NCBI RefSeq assembly: GCF_918797505.1
Contig: NC_092800.1
Coordinates: 35,826,263-35,890,262 of the forward strand
Direction of reading: 5' to 3'
Length of the DNA: 64,000 bases
Source: Bemisia tabaci
Taxonomy: Eukaryota > Arthropoda > Insecta > Hemiptera > Aleyrodidae
A program made the position numbers and the translations under genes. Positions 1 to 10,753 of the stretch are shown here, piece by piece (within the stretch, counting starts at the first letter, position 1; the number at the start of each line of letters is the position of its first letter). The notes beneath the pieces were generated by a model. That model was given only the letters and a program-made list of their open reading frames with translations, was not told where the DNA came from and did not search any database.

Positions 1-118
1 GTTCCTGAAAATTTCAAGGAGAAATATTCATAATTTTCCTCAAAAATAAACATTTTATCAAAGGAAATTTGGCAACTCTCGAATGTTCATACGGCGTTCT
101 TCCTTAGCACGGCAGTGT
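1..118. mobile_element. Family A foldback, right half (cut by window edge)
   Basis: Right half of the commonest repeat here. It reads through AAGGAAATTTGGCAACTC and CATACGGCGTTCTTCCTTAG to CACGGCAGTG, the inverted form of the left end CACTGCCGTGCTAAGG. Full copies are about 255 bp with no coding capacity, i.e. a non-autonomous inverted-repeat element. The left half lies before position 1. Confidence 0.7.
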
Positions 119-605
119 TCACGCCGTCCTGCCCAATCATTTACACACGAGAGTGCATCTCGCCGCGGGAGCTCTGAAAACGAAATTGAAGAAATGATTT
201 TTGATCTATCCTCCAAAATGCACTTTATGCTATACTCATAAAGATCACCTGAAAATGCATACAATTTGACGAAATTCGGACAAGTATTACTCTTTGAGGC
301 TTCTTTTCGACGTGCAATGGTTATTTTATACTTAGTAGAGATACTATAGACCAAAATTAATGGTTGAATTGAAAAATGAATAAAAATTCAATTTTTTGGA
401 AATTTTTGCCCCAAAAAACCAAAATTTTGAATTTGCGGAAAATCCTGACGTGATGGAATTTTTTGGGTATTTTTCCCAAACTCAGCGCTAAAAAATACAT
501 AGGAATCAATCAAGTTATTCCATGCAACAAGACATGACCAAAAAAACGCAGGTCTGTGTAGTCGTCCCTTAAACGGCTCCTTCATATAGGAAGGTATTCA
601 GCATA
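119..605. other. No gene recognised; AT-rich repeat flank
   Basis: Short reading frames occur on the minus strand but none resembles a known protein. 388-585 is rich in AAAATTTT-like runs. Confidence 0.4.
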
Positions 606-882
606 AGCGAACTGTTAATTGAAATTCATAGACAAAGCGATAGACAAAGAAGAAAAAAGACATCTAAAACTATCCTTTTGATGGAAGTCACTGGTTGCGA
701 TGAACAAAGGAGGTGGACAAATGATAGACTAACTAACGGCAACCCACGAGAGCTCCAATATTCCCCCATCATTTTCCCCCCATGGTCTATAACGACCACC
801 CGTTTCAACCAATAGGATCGTTCCATACTCCCTATCCTTCTTTGTCTATGGCTTTGTCTATCAGTTTCAATAATCAGCCCGC
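606..882. mobile_element. Family E inverted-repeat element, copy 1
   Basis: About 275 bp. The right end reads TCAATAATCAGCCCGC and the left end is a degraded inverse of it (GAAATTCATAGACAAAGCG). Internal family landmarks are CTAACTAACGGCAACCCACG and ACCAATAGGATCG. No coding capacity. Confidence 0.7.
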
Positions 883-1351
883 AGCTCTCTATAATATTTA
901 GAGAAAATCCCTCTAAGCAGAAAAAAGTAATCTAATTTGCTACAGTTACGTGGATTTATTTGAAAGCAGTCTAACTACATCAGACGTTCCGTATTTTTCT
1001 CTGGTGTTTTATATTTTAGACAGAAAACTAAAAAGCACTGAAACTTGAAATTCCATGCATCAGTGAATTATTCTTCATAATCATTAATTTTCAGCGAGTT
1101 CACAGAAGCTTTTAAAAAGTTAAATTTAGTTCTCTATAAAAAAAGTTATTGAGAAAATTAGACGACGTGAAATGCAGATAGACTGCGAGTTCAATTAAAT
1201 CCGTCCATATTTGTAATAGAGGGTCGAAAAATGAAAAAAAAATTATAGTTGAAAAACCAACAATGGAGGGGTAAGAGGATCTCAAATAATTTCCTAAAAA
1301 TTACGTATAATAAAAGAGCTGCGTAGCGTTACGCTCACATTCAGTGTCTTC
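883..1351. other. No gene recognised
   Basis: AT-rich spacer with no open frame of interest and no repeat that recurs in the window. Confidence 0.4.
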
Positions 1352-1624
1352 TGCGGGCCGATTATTGAAATTGATAGACAAAGCTACAGACAAAAATGAC
1401 AAAAAGGATACGGAGGGATCCTATTGGTGGAAGCTGGTGGTTGCAATGGACAAAGGCAGTAGGTAATAGACTAACTAACGTCAACCCACGAGAAACCCGA
1501 CAGTTAGTCCATCATTTTCTCCCTTAGTCTGTAGGAACCAACCATCATTTCAACCAACAGGATCGCTCTATACCCTATGTATTCTTTGTCTATAGCTCCG
1601 TCTATCAATTTCAGTAATCAGCCC
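1352..1624. mobile_element. Family E inverted-repeat element, copy 2
   Basis: Starts GCGGGCCGATTATTGAAATT and ends TTTCAGTAATCAGCCCAC, with the same internal ACTAACGTCAACCCACGAG block as copy 1. Both termini are present. Confidence 0.75.
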
Positions 1625-2377
1625 ACTGGCTCTCATACATGTAACAGTGTTACATTGTAACACTGTCCAAGTTCAACTGCAACAGAGAGTCTCACGGTAG
1701 GCACCACCCACTCCTGGGACTTTAATCTGTGGGTTAGTCCCTTAAGCAAAACACAAATTTTCTGCTAAGTACGTGAGTAAACTTCACTTGCATAAAGTGT
1801 GGAATCGTCATAGGAAGTTATCAAAAACTTTCCTCCAAATATCACCAAACCAGCACAAGAATGGGAGGATTAATTTTGCAGCGAGCAAACAGAAAATATA
1901 ATCACTCTAACTTCTTGTTTACCTAACTCAGAATAGTCTATTGTCCAGCTTACCACCGCTGCCCATTCCAAACGACATTTCGGCGCTTTACAACAAAATT
2001 CGTGAATATTCTAACCGAGAGCTGGCAACGCAGCAAAACGCGACATTGGTGGCTGGCTGTTTACACAGTCCTCACTTGAAAACCGGACGACCTCATTCAC
2101 AACTCGGACTTGGATAACGATTCATTTTGCCAATGAAAAATGAATACACAGTTGTCATGTTGCGTTCAAAATCCATAAACTTCCATTAGCATCCGTGGGC
2201 GGTTTTGCAGAATCAACCACAGTTGATAAGTTGGCAGCGCCGATAGTCCTGAATCCCCCAGATAATTTGCAATTTTTCGGTCTAGTCGCATAATCCTTCA
2301 GCACTCTTATCGCAAATTAAGCCAAGCGATGAATAATGCAATTATCTCTGAGGGAACGGTCAGTCCAAGAATAAGAG
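1625..2377. other. No gene recognised; small hairpin
   Basis: Contains a perfect 10-bp hairpin at 1644-1666 (ACAGTGTTAC, loop ATT, GTAACACTGT). Nothing else recognisable. Confidence 0.45.
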
Positions 2378-2493
2378 CCTCTGTGGCGTCATGTCAATAC
2401 GATGCGAACACTGACATTGATATCGAATTATTCCCGAGCGCATCAGTTTCAAATGTTAGTTCAGGTCAGTTTTGTACGTCTTGAAACTACGCG
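2378..2493. repeat. Family F repeat, uninterrupted copy
   Basis: About 115 bp beginning CCTCTGTGGCGTCA and running to CTTGAAACTACGC. It recurs at 3524-3867, where a family D element has inserted after GGCGTCA. This copy therefore approximates the empty site. Confidence 0.7.
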
Positions 2494-2969
2494 CTTTCGT
2501 GCTAACGCTACGTTTTTGAATTGGCTACTTTTTTCGGGCCATTCGTCGCACAATGGACAGGTCCGAATCTCCAGCAATAGATTAGTTTGGGGGAAAAGAA
2601 AAAAAAAAAACCCACAATTTTTTCTTTGGAAAAATGCGTACTTACAATTGCAAGATTGCAAAATGCTCGTCAAGTGTTTTCAGGAAGGGAGCAAGCTATG
2701 TTTTCTCCTTGAGAGTTTTTCGAATTTTATTCAACCACTCAAAAATGTTTACAGAATATTCAAAGGAAGCCTTTTTTTAACACTTTAAATATCTTGATAA
2801 TCCGTCCCTAAAGTATTTTAAAAGAACTAAGAAGCCCGAGAGAACTTTACAAAAATGAATAAAAGAGGGGAAAAAATCAAGGAGCACAAAATCTTTGGTA
2901 TTAACCTGTTGGTTCATCGATCTTTTAGAGTCGAATACGTCCTATTTTCAAGCTGGTTCAATTTTTGGA
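2494..2969. other. No gene recognised
   Basis: A frame of 128 codons (2402-2788, plus strand) starts inside family F and has no recognisable motif. I treat it as chance. Confidence 0.4.
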
Positions 2970-3385
2970 AATCGTTAAATTTGACACGGAACTACCGTAA
3001 TATTTACAAAACACACATTATATTTTCTTTTAATACATATTTTTCTTTCGTCAATTTTTATCTTCAATTCAAAACTTTTCATAAATGAGGATAATCCATA
3101 AAAAGGGTGCAGACATATCAACATCATGAGTTGAAAAACGCTGACTCCGCGAGTTTCAATATTAGAGCCTAACACAGAACGGAGTGGCGAGCTACCAGCT
3201 CGCAACGCCCACTGGCGCCTGCAAACCTAAGGGGATACATCACGCATTGCGCAATGTGGGAAGTATCCCAGTTGGGTTTGTAGGCGCTAATGCGCGTGCC
3301 GCGCTGAGCCGCAGCATGCCATGGCGCACAGTGCGGCACTCTTATAGACGATGCGGACAAACATCGGTGAAACACACTTAACATC
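2970..3385. repeat. Family S repeat with GCGCAATG module, copy 1
   Basis: Similar over about 370-400 bp to 56690-57060. Shared marks are AAATTTGACACGGA, ACACATTATATTTTC, CGCTGACTC-GCGAGTTT and the module TTTGTAGGCGC(T/C)AATGCGCGT with GGGATAC-TCACGCATTGCGC. The GC-rich end contrasts with the AT-rich start. Confidence 0.7.
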
Positions 3386-3523
3386 AAATAATGAAGATAG
3401 TGACACCGACGTAGGAAAACCGTGTGGCAGTATCGAGGTAAAACACTCGAGGAATAAAAAAATGCCATACCTCAAGATTTTTGGCGTATTTTTTGAGAAA
3501 AGATGATTTGAGGTTAGCAACCT

Positions 3524-3867
3524 CTGTGGCGTCACACAATGGATCGAGTCAATCAGAGAGGTCGGACATGAAATACTTAACTAAAACTACAAACTTTGTT
3601 GTTTAATTCGCCACAATTTAAATTTTAAGGGGTGCTTCTGTAAGAAAATTTCACGAGGCAACCAGTGGAACCACTTTTAGGACCTCAAAGTTTTGTGTAA
3701 ACGGCGTTACAAGCTTTTAAAGTTTCCAAATTTTGTCCGACTTCTCTTATTGACTCGATCCACTGGCGTCAATACGATGCGAACACTGCTATTGATATTG
3801 AATTATTCCAGAGCGCATCAGTTTCAAATGTTAGTTCAGGTCAGTTTTGTACGTCTTGAAACTACGC
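3524..3867. repeat. Family F repeat, copy interrupted by family D
   Basis: The left piece CCTCTGTGGCGTCA ends at 3534. The rest resumes at 3766 (GCGTCAATACGATGCGAACA) and matches 2387-2493 closely. The intervening 231 bp are the family D element, and GCGTCA appears at both junctions. Confidence 0.7.
3535..3765. mobile_element. Family D inverted-repeat element, copy 1
   Basis: Ends are CACAATGGATCGAGTCAAT and, inverted, ATTGACTCGATCCACTG. Subterminal GAGGTCGGACAT mirrors TTTGTCCGACTTCTC. About 230 bp, non-coding. Inserted in family F. Confidence 0.75.
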
Positions 3868-4054
3868 AGATGAAAAGATACCATTGAATTAAGCAAATTG
3901 AACCACGACTGCAGCTTCCAAAAGCCTTGAATTCACACATATTAAGTACTGTTAACACGTTCAAAATCATCGGGAAATGAGGAACCTCTCAGATTCTCCA
4001 TTCGGCCATTCCCTATGCGGTCTCTATCCGGCCCTCCTTCAGAGGGGCACCAAT

Positions 4055-4302
4055 ACTGCAGTGCTAAGGAAGAACACCGCATTCCAGAGTTGCCAAATTT
4101 CCCTGGATAACAAATGTATTTTTGACGACATCCATGTATATTTTTCCTTGAAATTTTCAGATATTTTAGATTAAATTGAGTATAAAATTGTCTGCAAATT
4201 TTCGGAAAAAATATTCACAATTTTTCCTATGAATTCGGTTTTTATTGAAGGAAACGTGGCAATGTCTGAAGGCTCATACGACGTTCTTCCTTAGAAAGGC
4301 AG
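4055..4302. mobile_element. Family A foldback, copy 2
   Basis: Left end ACTGCAGTGCTAAGGAAGAA; right end CATACGACGTTCTTCCTTAG followed by a diverged AAAGGCAG. Middle is AT-rich and non-coding. Confidence 0.7.
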
Positions 4303-5066
4303 AATGAAAATCTTGCCCCATCAGGTGCTGAAAGTTCATGCCATGGCCCTGCCTCCAATATCCGAATGGTTCTCCTTTCTTGGTATATTTTTGTGAAAGT
4401 TTTGAGATTCATTTCATCAAAATTGGAAAAGTATATCTTAAAGTCAAAGGTAATTGCACCGATTATTTTCCAAATTACGTAAACGCCAATCTCTATTTTG
4501 GTGGTAGAGGGGTTGTTTTTTCTTTGTTTTCTCTGGTATAATTGTTTATGTCTGATTTCAAAATAACCTTCTAAAAGAACATACATTCTTTGGAATTCGA
4601 AGATTCTCATCAAAACGAATAAAACTTTTTTTCTTGTTTTTCGCGCATTCACAATTTTGGCGCTTACGTGATTTGGAAAATAATCGGTTCAATTATTGTC
4701 CAATGTAATCAGGTACAAACTGACCGAAGGTTGTAAAAAAATGGGGGAAATTTGTTGAGTCACGGGAAAGGAAAGAAAACAATTACGTTTTCTCATAAAA
4801 TCTTTTTTCCTGTAATTTCCAAGGTATATTTACAAAGTAAGTTTGATATTTACATGTTAAATTTTAGCGCTAGAAACTTAATTACAATTTTAGACACTAA
4901 ATCTGACATCAAAGGTAAAGAAATGCAAATAAAAAAAAAAAACAAAACAGAAAAAACTATCAAAGATTAAAACAGTTTTTTCCAGATTATTGACGCTCGT
5001 CAGACTTGAGAGCAAACTTTAAAATGCTGAACAGAATATTGAATTGCTCTTCCATCGACCCCATTG
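4303..5066. other. No gene recognised
   Basis: AT-rich. A minus-strand frame of 136 codons (4242-4652) overlaps the family A end and lacks any known motif. Confidence 0.4.
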
Positions 5067-5074
5067 GTGATGAC

Positions 5075-5264
5075 CAGTAGCGTGGCGTGAACCACGTACC
5101 ACGTGAACCAGTAGAATTGCGATATATCGATTGTTATGCCACTTAAACCTATGGAAAAGGATCGATAAACAGGGTGTTCGCAGCGAACACCTTCATAATC
5201 GATTCTTTACCACAGGTTTAAGTGGCAAATCGATCGATATATCGCAAAGCACGCCACGCCACTG
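5075..5264. mobile_element. Family G hAT-like MITE, copy 1, with 8-bp TSD
   Basis: Palindromic, ends CAGTAGCGTGGCGTG and CACGCCACGCCACTG. Flanked by GTGATGAC at 5067-5074 and 5265-5272, an exact 8-bp duplication, the hallmark of hAT insertion. The centre holds GTGTTCGCAGCGAACAC, a perfect small palindrome, between ATCGAT-rich arms. Non-autonomous. Confidence 0.85.
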
Positions 5265-5272
5265 GTGATGAC

Positions 5273-5683
5273 GTAGGATTATCGAAGCTGCAGAGGGTTG
5301 CATATCCCTTACCACGATTAAAGAAACAGCTCAATCTCAACGAGAGATTTTGACCTAAAAACTACCTCAATATCAGAGATCTGGGCTACATCCTCATACA
5401 TATGATGGGTCCTGTGAGGGAAGATTCTCACACATCGTAAGGAACAATACCTATTATTCTAAGATCACACATACTTAATATTACATTTTGCGAATATACC
5501 TAAATACCAAGAGAGGGGTTGTCAGGTTCGTAAAAAGCAAACGTAAAACGTGCTAATAATCTTGGGTTACATTATTGGATTGGTCGAGCAAAGGCATGCG
5601 GAAAAAAGGGCTCACTTTAAAAGAGGATCTACTAATATTTATCATTTCTTCGATCAGAAGCGGAGAATGCTCACTTTTTTAAA
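5273..5683. other. No gene recognised
   Basis: Unique-looking spacer between two family G copies. Confidence 0.4.
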
Positions 5684-5691
5684 GTGGAAAA

Positions 5692-5856
5692 CAGTGACGT
5701 GGCGTAATTTGCGATGTATCGATTGATCTTTCATTTAAACCTATAGAAAAGTATCGATGAACAGAGTGTTCGCAGCGAACACCTTAATAATCGATTCTTT
5801 ACCATAGGTCTAGATGGCATAACAATCGATACATCGCAATTCACGCCACGCCACTG
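5692..5856. mobile_element. Family G hAT-like MITE, copy 2, with near-perfect 8-bp TSD
   Basis: Ends CAGTGACGTGGCGT and ACGCCACGCCACTG, same GTGTTCGCAGCGAACAC centre. Flanks GTGGAAAA (5684-5691) and TTGGAAAA (5857-5864) agree at 7 of 8 positions. Confidence 0.82.
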
Positions 5857-5864
5857 TTGGAAAA

Positions 5865-7494
5865 GTAGTTATGTACACATTTGCAGTCTCGTTTGTTTTG
5901 AAATCACATTTTCCTTCATGTAATTCAAATAATTAATTCCTTAAATCGTGCTTTCAACTTGAGCTTGATGCTTTTTGGTAAAGACTTTAAAGAGAAAGGA
6001 AGGAGAGAGGAATCCCTTTCACCACTGTGAACTCACAAAAATATATAGTTGCTTCAACGAATTAGCCTTACACATTCAGTACACTTGAGAAAGTACAAAG
6101 GGCGAATCAGATCGATTTCATCGGTTAGGGTTGTAAGTTACAAACTGATTTTGAGGCAACTTTCTAAAATATTTCTCGTTATTTTAAAGTTTTACAGTTA
6201 GTAGTTTACAGATACTGTGGTTTTACAGTTTACGAGTTGAAAGTTGGCTGAGCTCAAATCGATTGTAAAGTGATGAAAGGCTCCAACGTTTTTCATGACA
6301 TTAGGAGAGTGCCTCATAATGTCAGATGAGGTTAAGCAACTTTATTTTCATTTTAAAGTTGATAAAATTGGCTGCCTCAATTTTTATTTTTGAAAATTTG
6401 CTTCTCTACTCCATAAAGTTTGACCGCAACAGTTCGTAAAAGCGCAAAATTGATCATCTCCAAGGAGATAGGGAGATAGCAAAAAATTGTGCAAATCCTA
6501 AGTGAGACTGCACCACCACGACAAAGCAAAGGTGAAGTATCGATAAGGGATGTTTTTGCCACCCTAGCTGAATTTTCTTCACCCAACGATTGTTTGCTCA
6601 TTGAAGGTCTATATTTTGGAGATAGCAACATAAATTGGTCATTTTCGGTCTCTTTTTGGGTCTGATACTGGCCTAAGCATGGGTTTGAGGGCCGAATAAG
6701 GCGAAAGAGGCGGTCGAATGCCAAAAAATCCGCCTCTCTTGTCCAAATCGACCTTCAGGCCGTTATTTGAACCAGTGGCACACCCAAAAACAGACCATAA
6801 ATGACCAAATCATGATGCACTTCATCGACCTTCGATGAGCAAATACTCCTTGAGTTGAAGAATGAAGGGTGGGTCCAAAAACGACCCTTTTCGATACCCA
6901 TCCTTCAGATTTTGTGAGTCAAATTAAGACAAACGAGAGAAGAAAATGAGATTAAGTTTGGATGAGGAAGTGTTTCTGGTGACAAACTTTTGAATCAGAA
7001 ACTTTAAACGTGAGTTGCCACCACTTAAGCTGCAGCAGCAAACAGGTAGGAAGAGAAGAGTGAACACATGTTACAGTTGAAAAGGCTTGATGCCAACAAA
7101 ACGCAGGACTGTTTAAAATGATCTTCCGTCAAACATTCAATAGGTCCTAAATAAAACTATCGATATTACAAAAGAGTAAAAAAGAAAAGAAGACATTTAC
7201 ACACGAGAGTTAGGCACTTGGTTGACGCAACCGGGTAGGGCTGCGTTTTAACATTATAGGTAACGTAGGATTTTTTTCCTAATACAAAACAAATTAACAT
7301 GGTAAAGAAAAGAAAAGGATATATTAAGAGATACGATGCATTAAGTTAAGTTAGGCAGGCTAATCGAGGGGTTCTATCTATGGTCAATATTAAGAAAACT
7401 CATTTTAATTTTTAAAACTGAGGGAAGCATTGGAGTTTGATTTTGGACTTTCAGTTCCATATACTTCAGAAAAAAAGGGATGGTGGAAACGCTT
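5865..7494. other. No gene recognised
   Basis: A minus-strand frame of 115 codons (6377-6724) has no recognisable domain. No family seen elsewhere in the window was detected. A small motif, ATGAGCAAA/TTGCTCAT, recurs near 6595 and 6835. Confidence 0.35.
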
Positions 7495-7885
7495 GCGCGC
7501 AGTTCCGCGCGTAATTCGAGGAGAGTTCAAGGTCAATCAATTCGGGCGTGGAAAATATGAACGTTAACACACCGATTATTATCTGGTCTAATCCAGTTCA
7601 GGTGTTATCTCGTCCCATCAAACGTGTTTTGGCGGATTGGCGTCGGCCATGATGATTATTGCCGACGATGGAACGACTCCTCTTACAAAATGTTCACCTG
7701 TGCCGTAGTATCGTTTTTGAAGCGGGAAGCTCAAAAAACCGCAAATATCTTACGCAGACTGTGAAGTTATGAGTACATTTCAGACTTTGCCGATGCGCTC
7801 ATCGTGATTTTTGAGGCATTATCTATAAGAAACAACTCTTATTTCTGCTCTAGCAAAAGTTTGCAACAGGCCCATTGAGAAGAAA
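7495..7885. repeat. Family CC repeat, copy without the pogo-like insertion
   Basis: Matches 40975-41327 plus 42014-42060. Shared stretches include GTGTTTTGGCGGATTGGCGT, AATGTTCACCTGTGCCGT and TTTTTGAGGCATT. At about 7845 it reads AAGAAACAACTCTTATTTCT, where the other copy carries the TA-flanked element. Confidence 0.7.
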
Positions 7886-9493
7886 GGACGTATGGGCGTG
7901 TATTTCATTATAGAATGCTCCTAATTCTCTACGTAGGTCTTGATGTTCGTTTATTTTTTTAATTATTACATGAAAAGTTATAGAATCCTTGCAAAAAAGG
8001 AAAGCCGCGCGTTATTGCGCAAGTGACCGCAGACCGGCAGCTCCACCAAAAAGACCGACATGTTTCTTTAGTTCTAAGTTTCTAAGTTTTTAAGCTTTCT
8101 TAATAATTTCCTGACCCCTCGAGGTTTTTGGAGGAAAATTTCCAAACTTTTCCCTTGCCTTTATGTTAAATTTACTTCTTTTTCAAGGTCTCTCTCATTT
8201 CAAAATATTTTCGCCTCGTAAACGCCGACGGAAGGGATAACCAATTTGTTATTACGCTGTTCTCATCTCATCCACAGGTGATCGACACAGCAAATTCATT
8301 ACCAGAAAAAGATTTTGCATAAAGTTTGGGTCATCAATTTGTCAACTTTTGAAATTTCCAATGAAGTGTGCATTGCGTCCTCAAATAAATGAAATTAAAA
8401 GACCATGACCGGAAGTAATAGAGGTCAAATTGAGGGAAATGGAGGAAAAACAGGAATGAGTTATTGCGAATAAAATTATTAATATGTTATTTTTAAAAGT
8501 AAGAATCTTGAAAGTCATTATTTTGAGTGAAACCGAGGCTTTCATAAATGATATTCACCTTACCCTCACACACTTCATGAGACGGTCTCAAAACTTAGTA
8601 TTATTTGATTGGATAGATTGATTTCAGCAAATGTACTATCTCTATGATTGATCAAAGGTAACTGAAAGAGTTCAACTAAAGTATGAATTCGGAGTCAAAA
8701 ATCTGTAGCTGCAGGAACATTGAGCTTCCCATAAATTACAATTTCATTAAATTAAATTAAATTCCAATGCACAAAGATGAACACCATGGGTTCTTTACTT
8801 CTGTACAGAGAGATTATTTCAAAGTCACCCACCATAAGTTGTATAAAAACTAAGAAGCATCACACTTGGATCAAAAATTATGATCCGACAATTTTTTATT
8901 TTTAATTCCTCTTTAGTCCTTTTCTTTTCTCTAGATCAAATTAATGCAGAACAAACATCTATATTTTATGTAATAATAATCTCCTCATTAAAGTTTTTAG
9001 TCTCAGCTCGTTTGGTATGCAGAGTTTTATCAAAGATCACTCATCAAGTAATTGTTGCAGTTACTTTTTAAAAGCACGGCAACAAAAAACAAACCTTGAA
9101 CGTCAAACGAAGTGAAATTAGTTTAGTGGTCATTTTTGCATGTATCAGCTTTCACCCCTCATCGCGTGTAGCTCGAAGTAAATGTACTTTCTACACTTTC
9201 ATGTTCGAAAGCTATAGACTTGGTCACGTTCCAGAGACATTGGGAATTCATCACGAGAAAACTAGTTATAAAACAAGAGCGCTATTTAAAAGATCAATCT
9301 GGAAGAACAACTAGAGTCATTCAGAGTCAAATGATTTTAACTAAAGCCAATTTTGATTCGAAAGTACTGAGTCAAAATTGGAACAATCTAGTCTTCAATA
9401 CTGGAATAGAGTAACACCATTTCTTTCAATGTTTCTTTCCTCTCCTGCAACCCTCTTGTCTAACCAGATACCGATCCTCATTTTGAGCCCCCA
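7886..9493. other. No gene recognised
   Basis: AT-rich. Plus-strand frames at 8880-9071 and 9096-9314 have no family resemblance. Weak ATTAAATTAAATTAAATT run near 8748-8763. Confidence 0.35.
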
Positions 9494-9738
9494 TCTGCGG
9501 ACTTATTATTGAATTTGATAGATAAAGCCTTAGACAAAGAAGATTCAGAGAAAATAAAGCGATCCTATATCAATTACCGAATCAGCTAAGTAATAGCAGA
9601 CTAACTAATGGCAAGCGACGAGGGACCCTACATATGTAGTTAATCCATCACTTTCCCCTTATCTACAACAAAACAAACTCAACCAATGGAATCACTATAT
9701 TTTCCCTTTTCCTTCTTTAACCATATAGCTTTGTCTAT
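9494..9738. mobile_element. Family E element, degraded copy 3a
   Basis: Begins CTGCGGACTTATTATTGAAT, runs through CTAACTAATGGCAAGCGACG, and loses its right end at TAGCTTTGTCTATAGAC. There it joins the truncated left end of the next copy at a motif the two ends share in inverse, suggesting a recombination join. Confidence 0.6.
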
Positions 9739-9900
9739 AGACAATGAAGACAAAATGTAAATGGAGGATCTTATTTGAGGAAGCGGGTGGTTACAATGGA
9801 CATAGGAGGTAGGTAATAGGCTAACTAACGGCACACAGTCGATCGAGTCGATCAGAGAGGTCGGACATCAAATTTTTCACTAAAACAGCAAAATTTGATG

Positions 9901-9906
9901 TTTATT
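9901..9906 (-). other. Possible polyadenylation signal AATAAA
   Basis: The first AATAAA I find on the minus strand after the receptor stop is here, about 850 nt downstream and inside the family D insertion. A weaker variant could be used nearer. If real, the 3' UTR would be made almost entirely of transposon sequence. No transcript evidence is available. Confidence 0.18.
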
Positions 9907-10010
9907 TCGTCACATTTTAAATTTTGAGGGGTGCTTCGAGAAGAAAATTTCACGAGAAAATCAATGGACTGACTTCTAAAACCTCAAAATTTTGTATAAT
10001 CGGAGTTATA

Positions 10011-10234
10011 CACTGGAAAAGAAAACACATTGGATATAGAGTCCAGACTCTTAAAAACATCGACGAGAAAAAATACTCTTGATTCAATCAGATTTCTTAA
10101 ATCAAGAACCAAGCCTCTTAATTTGAGCGGATTCCTTTTGATTTTAGCTTAAATCTGATTGAATCAAGAATCCTAATTCTTGTCAATGTTTTCAAGAGTC
10201 TGGACTCTAGATCCAATGTGTTTTTTTTCCAGTG
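10011..10234. mobile_element. Family B inverted-repeat element, copy 1, TA-flanked
   Basis: 224 bp, ends CACTGGAAAAG and TTTTTCCAGTG, then ACACATTGGAT/ATCCAATGTG and GAGTCCAGACTC in both arms. TA at 10009-10010 and 10235-10236, consistent with Tc1/mariner-type integration. Youngest layer of the nest beside the receptor gene. Confidence 0.78.
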
Positions 10235-10436
10235 TAAGCTCTTAAAGTTTAAACATGTTGTCCGACCTCTCCTATTGATTCGATCCATGGTGCGGCAATC
10301 CACGAGAGACCCTACAGAAAATCCATCTTTACCCTCTTAGTCTATAAGAAACACCCATTTTAACCAATAGGATCGCACCGTGCTCCCTACGTCTTCTTTA
10401 TCTATCGCTTTGTCTATAAATTTCAATGATCACCCC

Positions 10437-10712
10437 GCTGCGAACCGATTATTGAAACAGGTAGACAAAGCTATAGACAAAGACGACAAAAGTGATTTGG
10501 AGGGATCCTATTGGTGGAAGCGGGTGGTGGCAATGGACACAGGAGGTAGGTAATGGACTGACTAACGGCAACCCACCAAAGACCCGACAGTTAGTCCATC
10601 GTTTTCTTCCTTAGTCTATGAGAACCAACCTTGTCAACTAATAGGATCGCTCTATACTCCCTATGTCTTCTTCATACATCGCTTTGTCTATCAATTCCAA
10701 TGATCACCCCGC
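10437..10712. mobile_element. Family E element, copy 4, ending 41 bp from the receptor stop codon
   Basis: Starts GCGAACCGATTATTGAAACA and ends TTCCAATGATCACCCCGC. Abuts copy 3b head to tail. Because the receptor is read on the minus strand, its 3' UTR begins in 41 bp of ordinary sequence and then runs into this element. Confidence 0.72.
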
Positions 10713-10753
10713 TGGACGGTGTAAATAGCGCCGGGCGGAAAGCCGGTTGATTA

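Larger units (their letters stand above)
9833..10293. mobile_element. Family D element, copy 2, split by family B
   Basis: Left end ACACAGTCGATCGAGTCGAT, right end ATTCGATCCATGGTGC, 3-bp GGC flanks at 9830-9832 and 10294-10296. It is interrupted after CGGAGTTATA by family B and resumes TAAGCTCTTAAAGTTT. Confidence 0.75.
9739..10436. mobile_element. Family E element, copy 3b, split by family D
   Basis: Left part to CTAACTAACGGC (9832); right part resumes GGCAATCCACGAGAGACC at 10294 and ends near CAATGATCACCCCGC. The 461 bp between are a D element that itself contains B. GGC lies on both sides of D. Confidence 0.72.
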
